Under the pieces are notes generated by a model. That model was given only the letters and a program-made list of their open reading frames with translations. It made no database searches and was not told the origin of the DNA. From assembly GCF_003006155.1 (NCBI RefSeq), contig NZ_CP023559.1, positions 1,550,001-1,614,000 on the forward strand: a stretch of 64,000 nucleotides of DNA, read 5' to 3'. The translations under genes were made by a program, and so were the position numbers. Source of the stretch: Salinicola tamaricis (GTDB lineage Bacteria; Pseudomonadota; Gammaproteobacteria; Pseudomonadales; Halomonadaceae). Shown here one piece after another: positions 1-8,081 of the stretch (its first letter is position 1; each line of letters opens with the position of its first letter).

Positions 1-492
1 ACGGATGCCGTTGTCCCACATCGCCAGCAGCACCAGCCCCTGCTCCTGCGCCAAGCGCTTGAGTTCGTCGCCGACCTTGCCATCCATCACTGTCCAGGCG
101 GTGGGCAACGAATCGAACAGAAACGGCAGCCCCAGTACGGAGAACTGCGGGACGATGCTCGCCACCGGGCCCTGGCTGTTGGCGCTGAATGCCAGGCTGC
201 CCATGCGCATCAGGGTCAGCGCTTCCATGTCATCGCCGTACTGGGCGTTGCCGCCCACGTCGACGTGGATCTCGCCATGTGTGCCCTCCTCGACGAGCTT
301 GGCGAAGCGCTCGGAGGCTGCCCATTTGGGATTGCCCTCGGCGGCGTTGTGGGCCAGTTGCAGGGTCTGCACTGCCAGCGCCGGCGTAGTGGCGGCGAGG
401 GCGACGGCGAGAGCGGCAGCCAGGGCCGTGGTTTTTGGAATCGCTTTCAGGATCGTTTTCAGGGTCGCTTTAGTCATTGTCGTTGCGCTCAT
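1..492 (-). CDS. TRAP transporter substrate-binding protein (DctP family), C-terminus outside window
   Basis: The minus-strand reading frame opens at an ATG at 492 and stays open to the window edge, giving about 164 residues. The N-terminus has a lysine-rich stretch followed by an alanine/leucine core ending in TPALA, a likely Sec signal peptide. The mature part begins LQLAHNAAEGNPKW and continues into a conserved FSVLGLPFLFDS segment, typical of periplasmic DctP binding proteins of TRAP transporters. It lies 47 bp downstream of the split transketolase genes on the same strand, so it probably belongs to that operon. A second, complete DctP protein lies at 6741-7775. The ligand cannot be deduced. 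The plus-strand frame over the same bases (5-514) is a shadow. Confidence 0.85.
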   Translation of the reverse strand, partial: MSATTMTKATLKTILKAIPKTTALAAALAVALAATTPALAVQTLQLAHNAAEGNPKWAASERFAKLVEEGTHGEIHVDVGGNAQYGDDMEALTLMRMGSLAFSANSQGPVASIVPQFSVLGLPFLFDSLPTAWTVMDGKVGDELKRLAQEQGLVLLAMWDNGIR

Positions 493-539
493 GGTTGCTG
501 ACGGGACGTGGTGAAGGCCTCGCTATGGCGCGTGCCGGC

Positions 540-1550
540 TCAACTGGCGTGCGTGAGCGAGATGCGCGACGCCAGGGTCTTCACCACTGCCTGGGTCGAG
601 ATGCCATAGCGGTCATGCAGGGTGGGCAGTGCGCCGGCGTCGAGAAACGCATCCGGCAGCCCGATCTGGTGGAACTCCGGGTGTACGCCGGCATTCATCA
701 AGAGAGCGGCCACGCTCTCGCCCAGCCCGCCGATGACGGAGTGATTTTCTGCCACGTAGACGGGGCGCTGGGGATGACGCTGGATCTCCTCGAGGATCGT
801 CTGCGCATCCAGCGGCTTGATGGTGGGGGAATGGAGAACACCGACATGCATGCCGCGCTCGGCGAGAAGATCGGCCGCTTCGACGGCACGCATGGTCATC
901 AGTCCGGAGGAGATGATCAGGGCATCCTCGCCATCCATGAGTCTGCGCGCCCTGCCGATCTCGAAGCGGTAGTTCGGGAAGCGATCGAGCACGCGGGGAA
1001 CCTTGCCACGCAGCAGACGCAGATAGACCGGCCCATCATGGGCGACCATGGCGTGGGTGGCCTGCTCGATATCCACCGCGTCACAGGGGTCGACGATGGT
1101 GAGGTTCGGCATGCCGCGGAAGATCGCCATGTCCTCGGTCGCCTGATGGCTCGGCCCGTAACCGGTGGTGAGGCCCGGCAGCGCGCAGACGATCTTGACG
1201 TTGAGCCTCTCCTCGGCGATCGCCATGCAGATGAAGTCGTAGGCTCGGCGCGACGCAAAGACGCCATAGGTGGTCACGAACGGAATGAAACCCTCGCGTG
1301 CCATGCCGGCCCCGGCACTCATCAGCAACTGCTCGGCCATCCCCATCTGGTAGTGGCGCTCGGGATAGGCCTGGGCAAAGACATGCAGGTCGGTGTACTT
1401 GCCCAGATCCGCGGTCATGCCGACGATACGCTCGTCGGCCGCGGCCGCCTCGACCAGGGCGTGACCGAAGGGGGCCGAGGTGGTCGGCTGACCTTCCGCC
1501 GCCAGTGAAGCGATCATCGCGGATGTTTTGAGTCGCGGTTGGGTCGTCAT
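540..1550 (-). CDS. Transketolase, C-terminal subunit (split transketolase)
   Basis: This 336-residue protein carries the pyrimidine-binding and C-terminal domains of transketolase. Visible are a DLGKYTD segment, the GMAEQ motif with the catalytic glutamate that activates thiamine diphosphate, and a C-terminal domain ending near residue 336. The ATG at 1550 overlaps the stop of the upstream N-terminal subunit as ATGA, so the two halves are translationally coupled. An earlier in-frame start at 1622 would extend inside the neighbour and is less likely. Split transketolases in catabolic operons usually act on a specific sugar phosphate or keto-sugar; apulose-phosphate transketolase is one described example. 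Neighbouring TRAP and hydroxyacid dehydrogenase genes suggest a pathway-specific role, but the substrate is unknown. Confidence 0.85.
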   Translation of the reverse strand: MTTQPRLKTSAMIASLAAEGQPTTSAPFGHALVEAAAADERIVGMTADLGKYTDLHVFAQAYPERHYQMGMAEQLLMSAGAGMAREGFIPFVTTYGVFASRRAYDFICMAIAEERLNVKIVCALPGLTTGYGPSHQATEDMAIFRGMPNLTIVDPCDAVDIEQATHAMVAHDGPVYLRLLRGKVPRVLDRFPNYRFEIGRARRLMDGEDALIISSGLMTMRAVEAADLLAERGMHVGVLHSPTIKPLDAQTILEEIQRHPQRPVYVAENHSVIGGLGESVAALLMNAGVHPEFHQIGLPDAFLDAGALPTLHDRYGISTQAVVKTLASRISLTHAS

Positions 1551-2437
1551 GAGTGCTCGCTCCCTGCGGCGTCGGATGAATGGGCGTAGGTATCGTCGAG
1601 TTGCTTCAGAGCGATGCGCCATTCGTCTTCGTCGACGCGGATGAAGTGGGTCTTGTCGCGGTTTTCGAGCAGCGGCACGCCGCGGCCCATCAGGGTGTCG
1701 CAGATGATGACGCAGGGTTTGCCGTCGGCGCTTTCCAGTGCGCTATCGAAGGCCTCGACCAGCGTGGCGATGTCGTTGCCGTCCACCCGTAGCGCGGTCC
1801 AGCCGAAGGCGCGCCACTTGTCGGCGATGGGTTCGTAGCCGAGCACGCTCGACGACTTGTCGTCGGCCTGCTGATCGTTGACATCGACGATGGCGACCAG
1901 GTTGTCGAGCTTCCAGTGGGCGGCCGAGGCGGCGGCCTCCCAGGTCGAGCCCTCGTTGAGTTCACCGTCGGAGAGCAGGTTGAAGATGCGCGAATGGCTC
2001 TGCTTGCGCTTCAGGCCGAGCGCCATCCCGACACCGATTCCCAACCCGTGGCCCAGCGAGCCGCCGGTAATCTCCATGCCGGGGGTGTAGGCCGCCATCC
2101 CGGACATCGGCAGCATGCTGTCGTCGCTGCCGTAGTTCTCGATTTCGCTCTCGCTGATGACGCCTGCCTCGATCAACGCGGCATAGAGGGCGATAGCGTA
2201 GTGACCGATCGACAGCAGGAAGCGATCGCGCTCTTCCCACTCGGGGTCGTCGGCGCGCAGGTTCATGGCACGGAAGTAGGCGACCGCGAGAACGTCGGCG
2301 ATGCCCAGCGCCTGACCCACGTAACCCTGGCCCTGCACTTCTCCCATGAGTAGCGCATGGCGACGGATTCGATAGGCGTGTCGTCGAAGGGCGGGGATGT
2401 CGGCGGGGGCGATCACGCGGTGGGTAGCCGGCTGCAT
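1547..2437 (-). CDS. Transketolase, N-terminal subunit (split transketolase)
   Basis: This 296-residue protein is the thiamine-diphosphate-binding N-terminal half of a transketolase. The ThDP/Mg signature starts at GDGELNEGSTWEA and ends around VDVNDQQ (about residues 150-190), and GGSLGHGLGIGVGMALG precedes it. It is first in the minus-strand unit with the C-terminal subunit (ATGA overlap) and a TRAP binding protein. The start codon at 2437 has only a weak GGA ribosome-binding site. A 16-bp inverted repeat at 2453-2468 sits immediately upstream, where a repressor would block transcription. The adjacent GntR/FCD gene is the obvious candidate regulator. Confidence 0.87.
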   Translation of the reverse strand: MQPATHRVIAPADIPALRRHAYRIRRHALLMGEVQGQGYVGQALGIADVLAVAYFRAMNLRADDPEWEERDRFLLSIGHYAIALYAALIEAGVISESEIENYGSDDSMLPMSGMAAYTPGMEITGGSLGHGLGIGVGMALGLKRKQSHSRIFNLLSDGELNEGSTWEAAASAAHWKLDNLVAIVDVNDQQADDKSSSVLGYEPIADKWRAFGWTALRVDGNDIATLVEAFDSALESADGKPCVIICDTLMGRGVPLLENRDKTHFIRVDEDEWRIALKQLDDTYAHSSDAAGSEHS

Positions 2438-2452
2438 AGAACGGATTCCGTA

Positions 2453-2468
2453 AATTGGTTTACCAATT
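2453..2468. promoter_or_regulatory. Probable GntR/FCD operator 1 (upstream of split transketolase)
   Basis: AATTGGTTTACCAATT is a perfect 7-bp inverted repeat with a 2-nt spacer, 16 bp upstream of the transketolase start. FadR-subfamily regulators such as PdhR and LldR bind AATTGGT-N-ACCAATT sites, normally with a 3-nt spacer, so this is a close relative. A second site with the same architecture lies at 2703-2718. The local GntR gene (2919-3590) is the likely ligand-responsive regulator. Confidence 0.65.
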
Positions 2469-2702
2469 CACGGTAATGAGGGCCTGCAGTGAAAAGAAGA
2501 CCGACTTTGGTCGCAGCAGCGCCATCACCCGAAGCGAGTGAATCGACTCAATCCCGTCTGAACGGAAGAATCGGTCACGCAATCTCTAAAAAATTTATAT
2601 TACTATCAAATAATTATGGAATTTTTGAATAACGCTCACCTGTTACGGCGAGGTACGTCCAGGCAGGGGGCTGGAGGGGACCGGATACTGCCAGGCTGAG
2701 AC

Positions 2703-2718
2703 TAATGGTTAACCATTT
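2703..2718. promoter_or_regulatory. Probable GntR/FCD operator 2
   Basis: TAATGGTTAACCATTT contains the perfect palindrome AATGGTTAACCATT, with the TGGT-2 nt-ACCA core seen at 2453-2468. The two sites are about 250 bp apart in the gap between the GntR gene and the transketolase genes. That spacing could allow looping, or the second site could serve an upstream promoter. The 2440-2918 gap also holds an AT-rich block at about 2580-2640. Confidence 0.5.
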
Positions 2719-2761
2719 AAGGAGTGCTGGCAGCAGGTATGAGACGAGAGCGCCTCGTGGT

Positions 2762-2798
2762 ATCGATAGGACAGGCATCGATAGGACAGGCATCGATA
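2762..2798. repeat. 15-bp tandem repeat, 2.5 copies
   Basis: The unit ATCGATAGGACAGGC occurs at 2762-2776 and 2777-2791, followed by a partial ATCGATA at 2792-2798. It lies in the non-coding gap between the split transketolase and the GntR gene. No function is evident; replication slippage is the simplest origin. Confidence 0.8.
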
Positions 2799-2918
2799 AA
2801 ACCTCGGTGCCGCGGGGCGTTTTTACGGGACCGCCACCAGCACGCTCTCCAGCGCCGGGTCGTTACCGCGGCGGCGCCGGGGGCATGAGCGGCGCGAGCC
2901 GGTTGGTCTCGTCTGGGT

Positions 2919-3590
2919 TCAGGCCTGATACGCCGAGTAATCGTGCGCCAGCGACTCGATATTGTTGTCCATATAGGCCAGGTGCTCGCGCATGGCGGCT
3001 TCGGCTGCCTCGGCGTCGTGCTGCTCTAGCGCCGCGATGATCGCAGCGTGCTCCTGGATCAATGGCGGCACGCGCTGTGTCGACAGAAAGAGCGTTCTGA
3101 CACGATTGATATGCAGCTGCACGTGGTAGATGGTCTGCCATACGGCGGGTTGGCCGGCGATCTCGGCGATCAACTGATGAAAACCTTCATCGAGGCTTTC
3201 GATCTCGTAGAGTGGACGCTGCTGCTGTTCGACCAGTTGCTGGCGCTGCAGGTTGTGGCGTAGTTCGAGACTCTGCGTGTCGGTGCACGACTTGGCCGCA
3301 TCCCGAACCAGGGAGCATTCGAGTACTGAGCGCGTGTAGTGTGCCGCCCTGACGATATCCGGTCGGATGGGTGAGACATAGGTACCGCGCTGCGCCAGGA
3401 TGTCGACGAGTCCATCGTAGCGCAGTCGCATGAGCGCCTCGCGCACCGGCGTGCGACTGATGCCGAACTCCTCTGCCAGCGCCTTCTCGGAAATCTTCTC
3501 TCCCGGCTTCATCACCGTGGTGATGATCTTGTCGCGAATCTCGATGTAGGCCTGGTCGCTTGCGAATCTCTTCGACCACTGGTCTGCCAT
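2919..3590 (-). CDS. GntR-family transcriptional regulator, FCD (FadR) subfamily
   Basis: This 223-residue protein has an N-terminal winged helix-turn-helix (EKALAEEFGISRTPVREALM, about residues 35-55) and an all-helical FCD ligand-binding domain after residue 85. The ATG at 3590 is preferred over one at 3635 because AGAGAGG lies 8 nt upstream of it. It sits between the hydroxyacid dehydrogenase/TRAP unit and the split transketolase unit, all on the same strand. FCD regulators usually respond to organic acids or sugar acids. The two TGGT-ACCA palindromes upstream of the transketolase genes are its most likely operators. Confidence 0.88.
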   Translation of the reverse strand: MADQWSKRFASDQAYIEIRDKIITTVMKPGEKISEKALAEEFGISRTPVREALMRLRYDGLVDILAQRGTYVSPIRPDIVRAAHYTRSVLECSLVRDAAKSCTDTQSLELRHNLQRQQLVEQQQRPLYEIESLDEGFHQLIAEIAGQPAVWQTIYHVQLHINRVRTLFLSTQRVPPLIQEHAAIIAALEQHDAEAAEAAMREHLAYMDNNIESLAHDYSAYQA

Positions 3591-3694
3591 GCAAGCAACC
3601 TCTCTTTCTCGATGATAGGACGATCCGTCTGACAACGCGCTACACCGCGTAAGGCAGGCTCTCTGGCATGCCTTACAGCGCGCGGGCAGAGGCC

Positions 3695-4869
3695 TCAGCG
3701 CGACTCGCGCATGAGCGAATCATCCAGTTCCTCGAGTTTACTGCAACCCAGCAGGCCAAGATCGCGATCCAGCTCCGCATGCAGCAGTCGCAGTGCGTGA
3801 TCGACACCGGCTTCACCCCCCGCGCCCAGGCCATAGAGCGTGGCACGCCCGAGCATGGCGGCATCCGCCCCCAGCAGGCGTGCCTTGAGCACATCGCTGC
3901 CGCGCCTGAAGCCGCCATCGAGCAGCAGCGTCATGGCGTCACCCACGGCCGCGCGCACCTCGGCGACCAGTTCCAGCGGCGACACGGAGCCGTCGAGCTG
4001 CCTGCCACCATGATTGGAGAGCACGATGCCATCGATGCCTTCTGCGCTGGCCTGGCGCGCCTCCTCGACCGACAGGATGCCCTTGATGAGTAACTTCCCG
4101 GGCCAGCGCTGGCGCAGCCAGCGCATCTCCGCCCAACTGAGCGATGGCATCAGATGACGGCCAATGGCGGCGGCAGCGCCCTGGACCGAGGTTTCGCCGG
4201 CGGGAGGAGATCGCCGAGATTCTTGAAGGTGGGCACGCCGTTGGGGTAGAGCACATCCTTGATCCAGCCCGGCCGGGTCAGGGTATGGAGCTTGTTGTAC
4301 CAGTCGAGCACCAGCGGGCGCGTGTAGTTGCGAGCATCCCACTCTCGGTTACCGTAGATGGCGCTGTCGGTGGTGATGACGAGCGTGTCGAAGCCCGCGG
4401 CCTCGCAGCGCGCCATCAGTTTTTCTACGTAGTCTCGGTCGCGGTAGAAATAGATCTGCATCCAGTTCCAGCTCTCAGCGACCGTGGCGATCTCCTCCAG
4501 AGCGGTGGTCGAGGCGTTGCTCAGGGTGAAAGGGATCCGCCACTTGGCCGCCATACGGGCCAGCTTCATGTCGCCATCGCGGGTGATCATGCCATTGAAC
4601 CCGGTGGGCGCGATGATCAGCGGCATCGCGATCTCTCGTCCCAGTACTTGGCAAGTCAGGCTGCGCTGGCTGACATCGGTCAGGGTTCTGGGGGTGAAGC
4701 GATAGCGCTCGAAGATGGCTCGGTTGTTGGCCAGGCTGACTTCGTCGTCAGACCCACCCTCGATGTATTCATAGACGAAATTGGGCAGACGTCGCCGGGC
4801 GATTGCGGCGATTTCATCGATGTTCATGGCCCGCTCGAAGCGTCTGTGGCGGGGAAAGACTCTTCTCAT
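3695..4869 (-). CDS. FMN-dependent 2-hydroxy-acid dehydrogenase (LldD/MdlB/glycolate oxidase family), frameshifted
   Basis: Two overlapping frames together make a complete protein of about 391 residues. The N-terminal part (4869 to about 4205) has NFVYEYIEGGSDDE, the FMN-binding IAPTGFNGM, QIYFYRDR and TTDSAIYGNRE. The C-terminal part (about 4200 to 3695) has LLIKGILS, the catalytic histidine motif SNHGGRQLD and LLDGGFRRGSDV. The frames join near 4200 with the equivalent of one missing base in a CCGCCGG run. The start at 4869 has AGGAGA 5 nt upstream. The family oxidises L-lactate, mandelate, glycolate or similar 2-hydroxy acids with FMN. It follows dctM by 15 bp, so the TRAP substrate is plausibly a hydroxy acid. 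The frameshift may be real or an error. Confidence 0.82.
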
Positions 4870-4884
4870 GTCGTCTCCTGACGA

Positions 4885-6161
4885 TTAGCGGGCATGCAGG
4901 ACGTCTAGCGGTACCAGCACGAGCTGCGGGAACAGAATGAGCAGCAGTATATGCCCAAGTACACGATCAGCATGGGCCAGATACCCCGGGTGATCTCCAT
5001 CAGGCTGATTCGACTGATGCTACAGCCGACGTAGAGCACGGTGCCCACCGGTGGCGTGATCAGGCCGATGGAGAGATTGATGATCATCAGAATGCCGAAG
5101 TAGATCGGGTCTATGCCCAACTGTTGCACCACCGGGATCAGTACCGGGGCGAAGATCAGCACGGCCGGTGTCATGTCCATCACGCAGCCGAACAGCAGCA
5201 AAATCAGCATGATGAGTAACATCAGCGTTGGGTTATCGGTCAGGCTGCTCAAGCCCTGGGCGATCTGCAGCGGAACCTGGGCGACGGTAATGGCGTAGGC
5301 GGTGACGATCGCCGCCGAGGCGATCAGCATGACGATGGCGGTGGTCTTGGCCGTGCCGACCAGCACATCCAGCAGCTGGCCGGCTCTCAGCTCGCGGTGC
5401 AGCGAGGCGATGATGAACGCGTAAACGGCCGCTACCACGCCGGCCTCGGTGGGCGTGAAGACGCCGCCGCGTAGCCCGACGATGATGATCAATGGCAGCA
5501 GCAGGGCCCAGAACGCGCGCCTGAACGCGATCCCACGGGTACGCCAGCCGGCCTTCTCCAGCCGTGCCATGCCGGCCTTGCGCGACACGGCCCACCAGGT
5601 CAATGTCATCGCCAGCGCCATGATCAGACCAGGCACGATACCGGCCATGAACAGCCCGGTGATCGAGACGCCACCCACCACGCCATAGAGAATCAGGGGA
5701 ATACTGGGCGGCAGTACGGTACCGAGAATACCCACGGAGGCCACCAATCCGGTGGCTCGATCCCTGGCGTAGCCCTGGGCCACCATCATGGGGATGAGAA
5801 TCGCGCCCAGCGCTGCGGTGTCCGCCACCGCCGAGCCTGAAAGGCCGGCGAAAATGACCCCGGAAAGGATGGCGACGTAGCCCAATCCTCCTTTCACGTG
5901 CCCGACCAGGGACGAGGCGAAGGTCACGATGCGTGTCGAGATGCCGCCCGCGTTCATGATCTCGCCGGTCAGAATGAAAAACGGAATTGCCATCAGCGCG
6001 AAGTTGTTGGCGCCGGTGATGAAGTACTCCGCCAGGGTGGTGACATCGAACATCCCTTGCGTCCACATCATCACCACGGCGGCGCAGAGCATGGCGAAAG
6101 CGATCGGCATGCCGATCAGCATGAGCGAGAAGAGCACGCCCAGAAAGACGATGACGGTCAT
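4885..6161 (-). CDS. dctM: TRAP transporter large permease subunit (DctM family), frameshifted near C-terminus
   Basis: This is a roughly 425-residue, 12-helix membrane protein. It begins MTVIVFLGVLFSLMLIGMP at 6161 and has the DctM signatures FFILTGEIMN and GLSGSAVADTAALGAI. In the main frame it stops at 4905 after an unlikely cysteine-rich tail. One base restored near 4950 gives the expected hydrophobic ending ILLLILFPQLVLVPL with a stop at 4885. It starts 2 nt after dctQ and drives Na+-coupled uptake of the ligand delivered by the DctP protein at 6741-7775. Confidence 0.88.
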
Positions 6162-6163
6162 GA

Positions 6164-6677
6164 TTATGGGCTCCGCGAACTGGGCCGGCGCCACGCGGGG
6201 CCATGGTGGCCCGTGATCACGAACGCGACGGCCTGATAGATCAGGATCGAAGACATCAGCACGGCGGAGATCAGCCCTGCATAGTAATAGTTGTTGATCG
6301 GAATCTCGGTCGCAGGTCCGGTCATGCCGCGATTGAGTTCGATCAACAGCAGCAGGCCTTCGACGATCAGCGCCATGACGCCGACGATGAGCACGACGGC
6401 GAAGCCGAACAGGAGTTTCTGTATTCCGAGCGGTAGACGACCGACCAGCAGATCGACGCCGAGATGGCTGTGCTCGGCAACCGCGAGCACCGAGCCGAGG
6501 AAGACTACCCAGACGAACAGATAGCGTGCGACCTCGCTCGACCAGGTCAGCCCGCTGGTCGAATACGTAGCGCAATACCACATTGGCGAAGACGAAGCCG
6601 ACCATCAGCACCAGTGCCACGGCGATGGCGAATTTGATCGGCTTGCCCAGCCATTCGAGATATCGATCGAATTGCAT
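6164..6677 (-). CDS. dctQ: TRAP transporter small permease subunit (DctQ family), frameshifted
   Basis: The protein of about 170 residues has four predicted helices. It begins MQFDRYLEWLGKPIKF at 6677. The frame changes near 6560: the N-terminal frame ends at RYVFDQ, and the next continues SGLTWSSEVARYLFVWVVF, the DctQ consensus. Removing one C restores RYVFDSGLTWSSE, so this indel is an insertion of one base (or loss of two), unlike most others in the window. The C-terminus reads to a TAA at 6164. The uncorrected first frame runs on into dctM and would give a false 590-residue fusion. Confidence 0.83.
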
Positions 6678-6740
6678 GATGTGCTCCCATCCCCTGTGAG
6701 AAGGGGCGCGCGGGCTGCGCGTCCCCTCATCGATAGGCGC

Positions 6741-7775
6741 TCACTGCTCGAGCTGCTGATGCAACTCATCCAGCCAGGCCTCGGCCCAGTCGTAGCGCTG
6801 GATGAAGTCGTCGTAGATCGGCTGCATGGCCGCTACCATGTCAGCGTGAAAGGCGTCGCTGGGTTCGGTGATGTCGAGGCCGGCGTCGATCAGTTTGTCC
6901 TTGATCTCGGCATCGGTGCTGCGCATCAACGCCCACTCCTTCTCCATCGCGCGCTGAGCTGCCTCCTGGATCACCGCCTTGTCCTCATCGCTCAGCGCAT
7001 CGTAAAAGCGCTTGTTCATGAGATAGACGTTGGGGCTGAACATGTGGCGGCTGTCGAGCACGTGGCTCTGCACCTCGTACCAGCCGGAGCGATAGAGCGT
7101 GGCCAGCGGATTGTCCTGTCCGTCGACGACACCCTGCTCGAGGGCTGGATAGACCTCGGACATGCCCAGTGTCTGCACGTTGGCACCCAGCGCCTGGCCG
7201 ACCTGAACGTAGAGGGAAAGATTGGGCATCCTCAGCTTGAAGCCCTTGAAGTCGTCCAGGCTGGTGATCTTCCTGTTGCTGGAGAACACACGAAAACCGT
7301 TGGCGGTCCAGGCCAATGGTTCTGCACCGAGCTTGCGGAATATCGGATCGATCTTTTGGCTGATCGGCCCGTTCAACAGCCTCTGTGCCTGGTCATAATC
7401 GCTGAATAGGAAGGGCCATTCCGGGAAGCCGATGCGTGGGTCCGCGGTCTGTAGCCCCATCCCCGAGATCGCCATCTCGATGCTGCCGGTCCTGACCCCA
7501 TTGGTGTACTGCCTCTCATCCCCGAGCGAACTGTTCGGATAGATCTTGATCTGCATATCCGAGTGCGCTTCGACGTAGGGCTTGAATACATCGCGGATGG
7601 CGACGTTCTGTGGGTGATCCTCGGCGAAGTAGCTCGCCACCTTGATCGTGGCATGACTCTGCGCGGTGGCCGTGGCGCTCAGCAGGAGCGTGGTCGTCGT
7701 TATAAATAGCGTGGCCGTCGTTATAAATAGCGTGGTCAAGCGCGAGAAAGGTCTCGCTTTTCGGATTCTTTTCAT
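6741..7775 (-). CDS. dctP: TRAP transporter substrate-binding protein (DctP family)
   Basis: This is a complete 344-residue periplasmic binding protein. The start at 7775 is chosen over 7793 because AAAGG lies 8 nt upstream of it. The signal peptide has a basic n-region (MKRIRKARPFSR) and a threonine-rich core, then an ATATAQSHA cleavage region. DctP landmarks include FAEDHPQN, PNSSLGDERQ, the FKGFKLRMPN segment with the ligand-anchoring arginine, and EVYPALEQGVVDGQDNP. It heads the dctPQM-hydroxyacid dehydrogenase unit. The hydrophobic core is encoded by a 21-bp tandem repeat (7688-7737). Confidence 0.93.
   Translation of the reverse strand: MKRIRKARPFSRLTTLFITTATLFITTTTLLLSATATAQSHATIKVASYFAEDHPQNVAIRDVFKPYVEAHSDMQIKIYPNSSLGDERQYTNGVRTGSIEMAISGMGLQTADPRIGFPEWPFLFSDYDQAQRLLNGPISQKIDPIFRKLGAEPLAWTANGFRVFSSNRKITSLDDFKGFKLRMPNLSLYVQVGQALGANVQTLGMSEVYPALEQGVVDGQDNPLATLYRSGWYEVQSHVLDSRHMFSPNVYLMNKRFYDALSDEDKAVIQEAAQRAMEKEWALMRSTDAEIKDKLIDAGLDITEPSDAFHADMVAAMQPIYDDFIQRYDWAEAWLDELHQQLEQ
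7688..7737. repeat. 21-bp tandem repeat inside the dctP signal peptide
   Basis: A 21-bp unit (7688-7708) is repeated at 7709-7729 with one substitution, followed by a partial third copy to 7737. It encodes a repeated seven-residue LFITTAT-like block within the signal-peptide core. The length is a multiple of three, so copy-number change would lengthen or shorten the hydrophobic core without a frameshift. Confidence 0.85.
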
Positions 7776-8081
7776 CGCGGGTGCCTTTTTCATTGTTGGC
7801 AGGAAAGCAGCGTAAAGCGGCGCTCCGCTGGGAGGCGACCGACAACTGATATACTAGTATCTCGATGCGCAGATACGAGAGAGACCTTTGTCTTAGTACA
7901 GAGGGTTTCGAACGACTCAAGCGACCGCTGTCAGGCCAATCGCGTTACACAGCGGCGCCTTGTGTCTGCATTAGACTCAAGGCCACCGACAGCGAGGGTG
8001 AGATACGGGGGGAGATACGGGAGGAGATGGATGCCGGTGTCAGGTATCACGGCCTGCGGGTCGTGCTGGGTATCGGCTGTA
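7776..8081. other. Intergenic region upstream of dctP, with a small palindrome
   Basis: These 306 bp lie between dctP and the end of the COG0523 gene. The clearest element is the perfect palindrome ATACTAGTAT at 7851-7860, about 75 bp upstream of the dctP start, which could be an operator. It is unrelated to the TGGT-ACCA sites at 2453 and 2703. No convincing gene is present. Confidence 0.4.

Noticed and set aside
4905..6677. Apparent fusion of the TRAP small and large subunits in one 590-residue frame.
   Set aside because: The middle part is arginine-rich nonsense; the small subunit continues in another frame with the conserved DctQ sequence and its own stop 2 nt before dctM.
7851..7860. 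ATACTAGTAT considered as a second operator for the local GntR regulator.
   Set aside because: It does not share the TGGT-ACCA core of the two better sites; it is kept only as a note in the intergenic entry.
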